A DNA stretch of 55,435 bases from a virus: IMG/VR virus record IMGVR_UViG_3300025326_000038, positions 1 through 55,435 of that record; one strand, 5' to 3'. The translations under genes were made by a program, and so were the position numbers. Position 1 is the stretch's first letter. Each line of letters starts with the position of its first letter. Positions 1 through 7,175 of the stretch are shown here, piece after piece. The notes beneath the pieces are model-generated. The model ran no database searches. It was given only the letters and a program-made list of their open reading frames with translations, and was not told the origin of the DNA.

Positions 1-792
1 CCCGCCGCGCCGACCACCGCCCTCGCCGTGATCCCACACGGCTTGCCGTTCTCCGAAGAGGAGTGGGCGGCGCTCTCACCCACGGAGCAGCAGGAAGCGA
101 TCGCCTTCTTCCGGGAGGAGACGGCGGCGACGACGGAGGGGTTGCAGGTCACCTTCCCCCGTGCGAAGTTTCCCACCTCCGGGTCGTCGTTCTGGGAGCT
201 GCCAAGCGTGACCGGGGAACCCGAGGCGGCGAAGGAGATCGAGGGCGTCGTCGTCTGCAAGCAGAACACGCGAGCCTGGTGGATGGGGGCCGATGGCAAG
301 ACCTCCTTCGAGATCACGAATACCGCGCCGACGTGCTCCTCGCTCGACGGGATCACCCCTGTCGAGAGCGAAGATCGTCAGGCGGAAACATGCGCGAAAT
401 GCCCGCTTGCGAAGTGGGATACCGGCAAAGACGGCCGCGGGCAGGCCTGCAAGTCGCGGCTCAACGTGTTCATCCTCCGTCCGGGCGACGAGATCCCCAC
501 GCTGATCTCCTTGCCCCCGACGGCCATCAAACCCTTCGGCGCCTACGCCGTGGGCCTGCGCCAGAAGAAGTCCGCCCTGATCGCGGTGACGACGATCTTC
601 GGGCTCCAGGATGCGAAGTCCTCCGGCGGCACGGCCTACAAGGGCATCGCGCTCCGGATGGGCAAGCCGCTCACGTTCACCGAGATGAAAGCGGCGCGGA
701 CGATCTCCGACGCCTTCGAGTCGGCGATGCGGTCGCGGGGGATTCAGGTCGACGAAGCGGCGGCGGAGGACCCGGAGCCCGGCGAGGCCTAG
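1..792 (+). CDS. Four-cysteine conserved phage early protein, copy A (5' end cut by window edge)
   Basis: The reading frame is open from base 1. Alignment with the complete copy at 45,999-46,787 shows only about five N-terminal codons are missing. The middle carries a likely zinc knuckle (TCSS, then CAKCP, then QACK). It is followed by a strongly conserved block containing SLPPTAIKPFGAYAVGL, then a helical C-terminus ending in an acidic tail. The layout resembles small nucleic-acid-binding proteins of phage replication regions, but I do not recognise the family with certainty and no catalytic motif is visible. Relative to copy B it has extra residues before the first cysteine (MGADGKTSF) and lacks the HNH gene that follows copy B. 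Confidence 0.75.
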   Translation, partial: PAAPTTALAVIPHGLPFSEEEWAALSPTEQQEAIAFFREETAATTEGLQVTFPRAKFPTSGSSFWELPSVTGEPEAAKEIEGVVVCKQNTRAWWMGADGKTSFEITNTAPTCSSLDGITPVESEDRQAETCAKCPLAKWDTGKDGRGQACKSRLNVFILRPGDEIPTLISLPPTAIKPFGAYAVGLRQKKSALIAVTTIFGLQDAKSSGGTAYKGIALRMGKPLTFTEMKAARTISDAFESAMRSRGIQVDEAAAEDPEPGEA

Positions 793-795
793 CCC

Positions 796-1359
796 GTGTC
801 CTTCTGCCCCGGCTGGTTCCGCCCCTGGTGCGAAGCCCACAGTCTCAACGCTGATCGCCCGGACCGCTGGCCGGACGCGGCGCGCGCGGCGTTCATGGCC
901 GAGAAGCTCCGGCGCTTCCGCCTCCACTGGGCGTGGATGTCCACGCTCGGCCAACCCGCGATCATCCGGCAGCAGTCCGGGCGAGACGAGTTGATCCGGC
1001 AAGTGCGGCGAGACCTCAACGATGCCCTGTCGGAGCCACCCGCCAGCCTCGGGCGGCACGACCACCTGAGCCCGTACCGGAGAGAACCGGCGGGCAATGC
1101 TTCGGAGAGGGAAGCGGACATCCTCGCCAGCTACGAGGTCCGCACGTATCCCGATGGCTCGCGAGAGATCATCCTGCCCCACCGCCCGTCGCTCGCCGAA
1201 CGCCAGCAGGCGAAGCTTGACCCATGGAGACAGATCCCAATTGAGGACGTGTTGGCCTGGGTTTCGGAGACGCCGGACCGGATCAACCTGAGCGAGAGGA
1301 CGGCGCGGTGCCTCTACTGGCTGGAAAAGGAGTTTGGAGGTCCCCATGCTACCGTGTGA
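796..1359 (+). CDS. Conserved phage protein, 187 aa, copy A
   Basis: The GTG start lies three bases after the previous stop. The N-terminus is rich in Trp, Pro and Cys (SFCPGWFRPWCEAHS). A basic helical stretch and an Arg/Pro-rich middle follow. The last 50 residues (PIEDVLAWVSETPDRI) look like a small helical domain. A homologue of the same length occurs in copy B, differing mainly in the middle (residues about 85-110). No function is recognised. It is translated in series with its neighbours and overlaps the next gene by 14 bases. Confidence 0.75.
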   Translation: MSFCPGWFRPWCEAHSLNADRPDRWPDAARAAFMAEKLRRFRLHWAWMSTLGQPAIIRQQSGRDELIRQVRRDLNDALSEPPASLGRHDHLSPYRREPAGNASEREADILASYEVRTYPDGSREIILPHRPSLAERQQAKLDPWRQIPIEDVLAWVSETPDRINLSERTARCLYWLEKEFGGPHATV

Positions 1360-1621
1360 CGGCTGCGCATATCGTCGATCGATCCCGGGCGGTACCCACA
1401 TCATCTGTACGTATTTCTGGGACCCGGAGAGTACGGAGGCGAGCCCGCTGACTCATCGCGTGTCGCCACGGGTGGCGCAGTGGTACTGCTTCCCGTTCAA
1501 TTACGATCCCCTGTGGGGACCGGACACCTGCGCGGCACGTGCGGAGATCGCTGACCCGGCCACCACGCAGCCTCAGCATCCGCTCTTCGATCTCTTCTCA
1601 ATCCTCGGACGACGCCTCTAG
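1346..1621 (+). CDS. Small cysteine-containing conserved protein, 91 aa, copy A
   Basis: The ATG was chosen because AGGAG/GGAGG-like sequence precedes it and because the copy-B homologue starts at the same residue. The N-terminus MLPCDGCAYRR and ICTYFWDP place Cys in a CxxC-plus-Cys pattern that could bind metal. The rest contains WYCFPFNYDPLWG and CAARAEIADP. The family is unrecognised. Its TAG overlaps the GTG of the next gene by one base, which suggests coupled translation. Confidence 0.7.
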   Translation: MLPCDGCAYRRSIPGGTHIICTYFWDPESTEASPLTHRVSPRVAQWYCFPFNYDPLWGPDTCAARAEIADPATTQPQHPLFDLFSILGRRL

Positions 1622-1787
1622 TGCCCACCTCCCCGAAATACTGCGAGTGCGGCCGGAAGATCGTCGTGCCGGTGCGGAAGCGGTGCAGGGGGGCCGCGTG
1701 ATGCCGGGCCGGGCGGCGCGCAAGGGACGGCTGCCGAAGCACGATCTCTGCCGGGCGTGCTGGAAGGCGCTGGGGTTGGGAAGATGA
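1621..1787 (+). pseudogene. Zinc-ribbon micro-gene, copy A, broken by a 1-base deletion
   Basis: The intact copy-B gene (48,055-48,222) encodes 55 aa with YCECG and CRACW cysteine pairs. Copy A begins the same way from a GTG, but one base is missing near 1684 (CGGTGC against CGGATGC in B). Translation then ends at 1701 after 26 residues. The second half (KGRLPKHDLCRACW) continues in another frame to 1787. Either a real inactivating deletion or a sequencing error would explain this. Confidence 0.7.
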
Positions 1788-1987
1788 AAACTTGGAAAGT
1801 GACGACCGCCTGTATGCACAAAACGATGCGACGCGGCTGTCTGTGCGCCCTGGTGGGAGTGACGACCGCCTGTATGCACAAAACGATGCGACGCGGCTGT
1901 CTGTGCGCCCTGGTGGGAGTGACGACCGCCTGTATGCACAAAACGATGCGACGCGGCTGTCTGTGCGCCCTGGTGGGGAAGAAGTGA
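1784..1987 (+). CDS. Possible repeat-encoded Cys-rich peptide, 67 aa
   Basis: An ATG overlaps the preceding TGA (ATGA). The frame runs through three copies of a 60-base repeat, giving a 20-residue peptide unit (ACMHKTMRRGCLCALVG at its core) three times before a stop. The frame is open only because the unit length is a multiple of three, so the ORF may be an accident of the tandem repeat. The competing frame through the same repeat feeds directly into the HTH gene downstream. No counterpart exists in copy B. Low confidence that it is expressed. Confidence 0.25.
   Translation: MKTWKVTTACMHKTMRRGCLCALVGVTTACMHKTMRRGCLCALVGVTTACMHKTMRRGCLCALVGKK
1799..1978 (+). repeat. 60-bp direct repeat, three uninterrupted copies
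   Basis: Three head-to-tail 60-bp units begin at 1799, 1859 and 1919. They are identical to one another except at the last base of the third copy. There are no spacers. The units are open in several frames. In copy B the flanking sequences meet directly, so the block plus about 15 leading bases (ATGAAAACTTGGAAA) is an insertion or expansion in copy A, placed just before the GTG of the excisionase-like gene. Confidence 0.95.
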
Positions 1988-2358
1988 TCCCCATTCCCAC
2001 GCTCGCCGAGGTCGTCGCCGACGGCGCCAAGCTCGCCGATCTGCCCTTCACGGCGCTCTGGGCCTTGCTCCGTGACGTGGGGCAACTGGAGAAAGAGATC
2101 ATCGCGGCGATGCTGCCGGCGGCCAACAAGACTATGGCATCTACCGCCATACCGGAGGACCGCGCCCTGACAATCGAGGAAGCGGCCCAGCGACTCCGAA
2201 TCGCCCCGGCAACGATGCAGAAGTGGCTGAGAAAACCGCCGTATGATGCCGCCGTCGTGGTGCGCTCACGCACCTGCGTCAGAGTGAGCGCCCAGCGACT
2301 GGACGACATTCTTCTCAACGGCGGGGCGCGGCCTCGCAGGAAGGCGGTGTCGGGATGA
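1984..2358 (+). CDS. Excisionase-like HTH protein, copy A
   Basis: The GTG start matches the start in copy B. In copy A a frame from a TTG at 1792 also runs through the 60-bp repeats in phase and could add 64 residues (SDDRLYAQNDATRLSVRPGG repeated). Residues about 60-115 form a MerR/Xis-type HTH (LTIEEAAQRLRIAPATMQKW), followed by an Arg-rich wing (VVVRSRTCVRVSAQRLDDIL). It directly precedes and overlaps the integrase gene (ATGA), which fits a recombination directionality factor or integrase regulator. No experimental family member was matched. Confidence 0.65.
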   Translation: MIPIPTLAEVVADGAKLADLPFTALWALLRDVGQLEKEIIAAMLPAANKTMASTAIPEDRALTIEEAAQRLRIAPATMQKWLRKPPYDAAVVVRSRTCVRVSAQRLDDILLNGGARPRRKAVSG

Positions 2359-3440
2359 GAGGGCAAGGGCGGATCTATCATCGAGGGGACGCACTGTGGA
2401 TTTCCTGGTACGCGAAGGGTGACCGGAGAGAAGCGGTCAGCACACTCGTCGGCAAGCCCGCGGGCAGCGTGACCTATGACGACGCCGTCAAGGCGCTCAA
2501 GCGACGGCTCGAGCAGAAGCGTGAGCAGCTCCTGCGCGGCTCCATCCTGCCGAAGCGCACGGAGCGCTTGACCGTTGCCCAGCTTCTCGCGGAGTACAAG
2601 ACCCACCGCCTGATCCATGGCGTCAAGCGCCCGGTGGACTTCGCCTGCACGATCAAAGCGCTCGGCACCTGGTGGGGGCATCTCGTGCCCGCCAGGCTGA
2701 CGACCGAGGACCTCGAACGGGAGATCCAGGCCAAGCTCGCCAAAGGCTTCGCCCGGGGGACGATCGCCCAGCGCCTCAGCGGGCTCTACGCGGCGCTCCG
2801 GTGGGCCAAGGAGAGGCTGCCGCGCGTCCCGGACAAGCCGCGGATCTCCGTGCCGCTCGGGCCCAAGGCGGTCTGGACGCCGGCCGAGGTTGACGCGCTC
2901 TGTGCCGAGGCCAAGCCCTGGCTCGCGGACATCGTGCGCTTCGGGCAGCTGACCGGGTGGCGGATCTCGGAGGTGCTCGACCTCTCCTGGGACCGCGTGG
3001 ATAGCAAGCGCGGCCTCCTCTTCCTGGACGAGACGAAGACCGACGACCCGCGGGTGCGGCCGATCGAGCCGGCCATGGCGGATCTCCTCGCCAGGCGGAC
3101 CACGGCGCGACGGCTGGGTTGCGCGCTCGTGTTCCACGTGGACGGATTGCCGGTCGGGGACGACCGCTTCCACCGGGCCTTCCGGGCGGCGTGTGGCCGG
3201 GCGAAGCTCGGGGTCAGGCGGTTCCATGCCTTCAGGAACAGCGCCTATGACACCCTGCTCTTGAACGGCGTGGACCTCTTCACGGCCATGGAGCTGATCG
3301 GGCACAAGTCGCTCAGCTCGGCGCGCCGGTACAGCCGGCAGAACGTCGACCGGATGCGAGGCGCGCTCGAGCGGGTGGAGGCAGCACGCTCGGCACAGCC
3401 GAACACTCCCAGCACAGCAGTCCTGCCATTCACCCGCTGA
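2355..3440 (+). CDS. int: Tyrosine recombinase (phage integrase), copy A
   Basis: 361 aa. The N-terminus is an Arg/Lys-rich arm-binding-like region, followed by a SAM-like core-binding domain (about 70-165) and a catalytic domain. The visible catalytic set is Arg in TGWRISEVLDLSW (about 202), Lys in ETKTDD (about 228), HAFRN as the HxxR box (about 291-294), His in LIGHKS (317) and the nucleophile Tyr326 in SARRYS. It would perform site-specific integration and excision with the upstream HTH protein. It is about 95% identical by eye to the integrase at 48,587, so both elements should target the same attachment site. Confidence 0.95.
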   Translation: MRGQGRIYHRGDALWISWYAKGDRREAVSTLVGKPAGSVTYDDAVKALKRRLEQKREQLLRGSILPKRTERLTVAQLLAEYKTHRLIHGVKRPVDFACTIKALGTWWGHLVPARLTTEDLEREIQAKLAKGFARGTIAQRLSGLYAALRWAKERLPRVPDKPRISVPLGPKAVWTPAEVDALCAEAKPWLADIVRFGQLTGWRISEVLDLSWDRVDSKRGLLFLDETKTDDPRVRPIEPAMADLLARRTTARRLGCALVFHVDGLPVGDDRFHRAFRAACGRAKLGVRRFHAFRNSAYDTLLLNGVDLFTAMELIGHKSLSSARRYSRQNVDRMRGALERVEAARSAQPNTPSTAVLPFTR

Positions 3441-3453
3441 ATCAGAGGGCTTG

Positions 3454-3648
3454 ATGCCGAACGCGGCAATCTGGGGTAGAAGGAAGCGCGCCCTAGCAGG
3501 AGTCCTGCCAAGGACACCCCAGCTAGGTAATCAGGTACTTCGGCCAGGGGCCGCCTCTCCCGGGCGGTCTCTGGTCGCCTCTGTCGGACGTAGATTCGCT
3601 GCACATTTGCCTCACAGCGCCCCGTACAGGCTCCTGCACACGGCATGA
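3454..3648 (+). CDS. Small basic protein downstream of integrase, 64 aa, copy A
   Basis: The ATG is preceded by an AGAGGG-like ribosome site, and the stop overlaps the next start (ATGA). The product is Arg-rich (MPNAAIWGRRKRALAGVLPR). The copy-B counterpart has exactly the same length with no indels. Several base differences are silent (GGT/GGC, CGG/AGG, CCA/CCC, GGG/GGA), which argues for coding. The DNA also contains a GCAGGA-G-TCCTGC palindrome around 3515, so a second role as an integrase-related site is possible. Function unknown. Confidence 0.5.
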   Translation: MPNAAIWGRRKRALAGVLPRTPQLGNQVLRPGAASPGRSLVASVGRRFAAHLPHSAPYRLLHTA

Positions 3649-4142
3649 CCCAGCCAGACATCGCCTCCCAGCAGCCCAGGTTGTGCCCCAGGGACGGGTA
3701 CGCGCTGGTCTTGGATGATGTGATCGCCCGGACGGCGATCGACGCGGGCTGGCCCGCGGTGGCGCTCTGGCGGTGCAGAATGGGCCATAGCCACCGCGAC
3801 TGGCCGCCCGAGCAGATGGCCGCCCGCCGGACGGACCCTTCGGTGCGGAAACCGTGTGCTGTGTGCGGCCGACCCCTGCCCAGAAAGCCACGGCTCCACG
3901 GCTCCGGTGGTCGCAAGTATTGCCCCGGTCCCTGCACGGCTTTCGTCAAGCGTGAACGAGGCCTCTGGCTCTGGCATCACGGGCCGCCGTTCGTGATCGA
4001 GGCGCAGCCCTGGTATAAGGGCCCGCTCTACCAGGCGCCGCCGCTGCCCCTGCTCGACCCGCTGGCCGGCCGGATGCCGCGCGACTGGGCGGCGGGGTGG
4101 AGGCGCGTCCACGGCGTCGAGGCACCCGAGATAGCCGCATGA
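3645..4142 (+). CDS. Zinc-finger-like conserved protein, 165 aa, copy A
   Basis: Metal-binding signature of KPCAVCGRPLP followed by a second cysteine pair in KYCPGPC, with CPRDGYALV near the N-terminus. The C-terminus (FVIEAQPWYKGPLY and LDPLAGRMPRDWAAGW) is nearly identical in copy B, while residues about 50-65 vary. It may be a DNA-binding accessory protein. It is the last gene shared by both copies before their cargo diverges: copy A continues with glycan-type enzymes, copy B with a DNA methyltransferase. Confidence 0.65.
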   Translation: MTQPDIASQQPRLCPRDGYALVLDDVIARTAIDAGWPAVALWRCRMGHSHRDWPPEQMAARRTDPSVRKPCAVCGRPLPRKPRLHGSGGRKYCPGPCTAFVKRERGLWLWHHGPPFVIEAQPWYKGPLYQAPPLPLLDPLAGRMPRDWAAGWRRVHGVEAPEIAA

Positions 4143-4801
4143 TCGACGCCCCGATCGGCGCAACGAACCCCGTCCGGTGGCAGCAGGCCGAGCCCGAGCG
4201 CTTCGGCCTCATGTCTGGCTACGCTTGGCGGCACGATCCGCGGCACGTTCTCTTCACCCTGGCCCGCTACAAGTTCGTCGCGAAGATGCTGGCCGGCAAG
4301 GGGCCCATCCTCGAGATCGGATGCGCGGACGGGTTCGGGACGCGGCTGGTCGCGCAAGGGGGAGATCTCGTCGTCGGGATCGATGCGGATCCCGTGATGC
4401 TGCACTCAGCCGAACGGACGCGCGGAACCTTTCGTATCGCCTTCCGCAGGCATGATCTGCTGGACAGTCCCTTCGGTCAATTCAGGGGCGCCTTTGCGAT
4501 CGACGTTCTCGAGCATATCCCGCCGAGCCGCGAGGAGGACTTCATGCGGCACGCCGCGCGATCCCTTCACCTGGCGGGCATCTTGATCCTCGGCACGCCG
4601 TCACGCGAGTCCCAACCGTACGCCTCCGAGCCGAGCCGTGAGGGCCATGTCAACGTCAAGACGCAGGCTGCACTCCGTGCCTTGTGCGAACGCCATTTCA
4701 CGACAGTCTTCCTCCTCGGCATGAACGATGAGGTCGTGCATACCGGCTTCGGGCCGATGTGCCACTACCTCTGGGCGCTCTGCGTGGGACCCCGGGGATG
4801 A
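4139..4801 (+). CDS. Class I SAM-dependent methyltransferase
   Basis: 220 aa with motif I LEIGCADGFG (about 58-67), an acidic motif II end (VVGIDADP) and FAIDVLEHIPPS. This is the arrangement of small-molecule or sugar-type methyltransferases (Methyltransf_11/23-like) rather than DNA MTases, because no DPPY or NPPY is present. It overlaps the GT41 gene by four bases, so the two probably act on the same glycan or glycosylated product. The pair occupies the position held by a DNA methyltransferase in copy B. Substrate unknown. Confidence 0.8.
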   Translation: MIDAPIGATNPVRWQQAEPERFGLMSGYAWRHDPRHVLFTLARYKFVAKMLAGKGPILEIGCADGFGTRLVAQGGDLVVGIDADPVMLHSAERTRGTFRIAFRRHDLLDSPFGQFRGAFAIDVLEHIPPSREEDFMRHAARSLHLAGILILGTPSRESQPYASEPSREGHVNVKTQAALRALCERHFTTVFLLGMNDEVVHTGFGPMCHYLWALCVGPRG

Positions 4802-6267
4802 GCGCGCCTCTGATCGCCTCGACGCGCCGCCCGCAGACGTCCCACGAACGTGCCGTCGCCCTTGCCCTCGCCCGCCGTTGGGAGGACGCCGCGCAGGCGT
4901 TCCGCGCCATCCTCCGGCGCCAGGACACCGGTGAGATCCGCCAGGCGATTGCGACCTGCCTCATGTGCCTGCACCGGACCGAGGAAGCGATCACAGAGTA
5001 TCGGCGGGCCCTCAAGCGCGATCCGACGCTCGTCCGGTCGCGGAACAACCTGATCTTTCTCCTCGATCATCAGCCGTCGACGACGATCGCGGACGCGTGG
5101 CGGGAGCGGCACGCCTGGTGGAAGATCCATGGTGAGCCGCTCGCCCCACAGTGTCTCCCGCACGAGAACCGACCGGACCCTGAACGGCCTCTCCGCGTCG
5201 GCTATGTCTCGGCCGACTTCCGCGGTCACTCAGCGGCCTTCGGGTTCGGGCCCGTGGTGCTGCGCCACACCGACGCGATCGCCGTGTACTGCTACTCGCT
5301 GTCGAACCGGGATGATGCGATGACCGATCTCTTCCGTGCGCGGGCCGCCGGGTGGCGCGATTGCGTGGATTCCACACCCATCGATCTCGTCGACCTGATC
5401 CGTGCCGACGCGATCGACCTGCTCGTCGACCTCTCCGGGTTTTCCGCGGGAAACAGTCTTCAGACCTTCTGCTACAAGCCCGCGCCAGTGCAAATCACAG
5501 CCTGGGGGTACGCCACAGGGACCGGCTGCAAGATCTTCGACGCTTTCTTCGCCGATGCCTACACGGTGCCGCCGCATCTCGAGCGGTACTACACGGAGCC
5601 GGTCATGCGACTGCCCTCCATCGTGCCGTACATGGGCCCGGGGTATGCGCCAGGACCGGCTATCCGTGATCCGGGCGCGCCATTCACGTTCGGCTCGTTC
5701 AGCCGGCCGGAGAAGTGCACGCTGCCGACACTCGCCCTCTGGGCCGATGTCCTCCGCCGCGTGCCCGGATCCCGGCTACTCGTCAAGGACAACGGCTACG
5801 GGCGGGCCGCAACCGCCGAACGCTTCCGCCGGGATCTCGGGCGGCGCGGGATCGATCCGACGCGCGTGGATGTCCGGGGGTTCTCGGAGCACGCCGAGCA
5901 CCTGGGCGCGTATGCCGAGGTGGACTTCGTGCTCGACACGACACCGCACACGGGCGGGATCAGCTCGCTCGAGGCGCTGTGGATGGGCGTGCCGATGGTG
6001 ACACTGCCCGGGGAACGGACCGCCTCGCGACTTTCCGGCTCCTTCCTGGCGACACTCGGGATGCCCGCGCTGATCGGCCATGATGCGAAGGGCTACGTCG
6101 AGATCGCCGTGGCATGGAGCGGGCGGCGGGCCGAGCTCGCGGCACTCCGGAGGACGCTCCGCGAGCGCTTGGTCGCTTCACCCATCAATGCCGGCTACGT
6201 GGTCGCGGTTGAAGCCGCCTATCGCCAACTCTGGCGCGCCTGGTGCGCGCGACAGGCGCCCCGATGA
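4798..6267 (+). CDS. TPR-linked GT41 (SPINDLY/OGT-like) glycosyltransferase
   Basis: 489 aa. An N-terminal helical region with TPR-like pairs (about 15-85: ARRWEDAAQAFRAIL, then HRTEEAITEYRRALKRDP) precedes the GT41 catalytic half. That half shows GYVSADFRGHSAAFGF (about 135), PAPVQITAWGYATGTG (about 230) and PHTGGISSLEALWMGVPMV (about 382), matching the nucleotide-sugar-binding regions of O-GlcNAc transferases. It probably adds a sugar to protein hydroxyls in the cytoplasm. Coupling to the methyltransferase upstream suggests sequential modification, possibly of virion proteins or a host surface protein. Absent from copy B. Confidence 0.85.
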   Translation: MSAPLIASTRRPQTSHERAVALALARRWEDAAQAFRAILRRQDTGEIRQAIATCLMCLHRTEEAITEYRRALKRDPTLVRSRNNLIFLLDHQPSTTIADAWRERHAWWKIHGEPLAPQCLPHENRPDPERPLRVGYVSADFRGHSAAFGFGPVVLRHTDAIAVYCYSLSNRDDAMTDLFRARAAGWRDCVDSTPIDLVDLIRADAIDLLVDLSGFSAGNSLQTFCYKPAPVQITAWGYATGTGCKIFDAFFADAYTVPPHLERYYTEPVMRLPSIVPYMGPGYAPGPAIRDPGAPFTFGSFSRPEKCTLPTLALWADVLRRVPGSRLLVKDNGYGRAATAERFRRDLGRRGIDPTRVDVRGFSEHAEHLGAYAEVDFVLDTTPHTGGISSLEALWMGVPMVTLPGERTASRLSGSFLATLGMPALIGHDAKGYVEIAVAWSGRRAELAALRRTLRERLVASPINAGYVVAVEAAYRQLWRAWCARQAPR

Positions 6268-6605
6268 GTGATGCCCACGCCGAAGGGCACTGGACCCACG
6301 ACCAGCGCGTGCAGGAGATCGAGCGGCTGGCGAAGGTGCTTGCCGCGCAGATCGGCTGCACGTGCCCCATGATCTACTCCCGCGGCGGGCACCCACACGA
6401 CGCGGACTGCGCCCGCGAGCACGTCCTCCGGCTGCTCATCACGGGTCTCATCTTCTGGGACGGCTACCTGGCGTGGCTCTCGATGTCCCAGGTGGCGCGC
6501 ACGCTCGCCGAGGATGTCGCCGCGCAGTTCCAGCCAGATGATCTCGAAGGGAAGCTCGCGCGGTCCGCAATGGGTTATGCGCGCTGGAAAGCCGGGATGG
6601 CATGA
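6264..6605 (+). CDS. Hypothetical protein, 113 aa
   Basis: Starts in an ATGA overlap. It has an N-terminal helical region and a Cys/His-rich centre (IGCTCPMIYSRGGHPHDADC), followed by a hydrophobic, possibly membrane-associated segment (LLITGLIFWDGYLAWLSMS) and a polar helical tail. It has no copy-B partner and no recognised family. It is part of the copy-A-specific cargo. Confidence 0.6.
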   Translation: MSDAHAEGHWTHDQRVQEIERLAKVLAAQIGCTCPMIYSRGGHPHDADCAREHVLRLLITGLIFWDGYLAWLSMSQVARTLAEDVAAQFQPDDLEGKLARSAMGYARWKAGMA

Positions 6606-7114
6606 CCGTCACGTGTCCCCGGCAATGCGGCTCCGAAGGGTTCGAGAATCCCGGCGCGCTCGCGGCCCACCTGATCGACGCCCACGACATGGCCGGGAGC
6701 GCCGCGCTGGCGACGGCGCGGGAGGTCGCCGGGCTGAGCCGCGCGTATCGTCCTCCGAAACCTGTCCTTCCGAACGTATCCACGACAAAGGAGGCTCCCA
6801 TGACCTGCAAGATCTGCGGCGGTGACCATCGCTCCGACAACAAGATCTGCCCGAAGCACGGTGGCACGAAAGATGGGGGGGGCAACATGGCCAGTAAGCC
6901 GCGTGCCGTCGCGAAGAGAAAGCCTATCACGCGACGGCACCCGAAGCCGCCGAAGAAGGCCGCCGCCACTTCGGGCAACGGCCTGCTCTCGGAGCTCGAC
7001 GCGCTCCGGTCCACGGCGGCCGCGCTCGAGCCGCTGGGCCCGGTCGAGCGCCTGCACGTCCTGGCGTGCGTGTGCAAGCTGCTCGCGATCGACACGTCCG
7101 ACCTGGCCTCGTGA
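6602..7114 (+). CDS. C2H2 plus Cys4-like zinc-finger protein, 170 aa, with internal start
   Basis: The N-terminal module resembles a C2H2 finger (CPRQCGSEGFENPGALAAHL, then DAHD). A second metal site follows (CKICGGDHRSDNKICPKHGG), then a Lys/Arg-rich linker and a helical C-terminus. An in-frame ATG at 6800 is preceded by an ideal AAAGGAGG ribosome site, so a 104-aa product lacking the first finger may also be made. It may bind nucleic acid. Copy-A-specific. Confidence 0.6.
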   Translation: MTVTCPRQCGSEGFENPGALAAHLIDAHDMAGSAALATAREVAGLSRAYRPPKPVLPNVSTTKEAPMTCKICGGDHRSDNKICPKHGGTKDGGGNMASKPRAVAKRKPITRRHPKPPKKAAATSGNGLLSELDALRSTAAALEPLGPVERLHVLACVCKLLAIDTSDLAS

Positions 7115-7134
7115 CCGCGTGATCGCTTTCATTC

Positions 7135-7175
7135 TCGCCGCGAAGCGGCTCCGGCAGGCGGTGCTGCCGCTATGA
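7135..7175 (+). pseudogene. Residual 3' end of the DNA methyltransferase gene
   Basis: These 41 bases match the last 13 codons of the copy-B methyltransferase (ending AAKRLRQEVLPL and stop), with about three mismatches. Here the encoded tail is AAKRLRQAVLPL. The rest of that gene is missing, and the sequence before the match is unrelated. The next gene starts in the ATGA at its stop, as in copy B. It is an exchange scar showing that copy A once had the methyltransferase or recombined at this point. Confidence 0.75.

Noticed and set aside
1799-1978. 60-bp repeats as a CRISPR array
   Set aside because: Units are directly adjacent with no spacers, and no cas genes are present.
3440-3645. Spacer behind integrase as attP only
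   Set aside because: Equal-length open frame with silent changes in both copies indicates coding. No core repeat shared with another site in the window was found.
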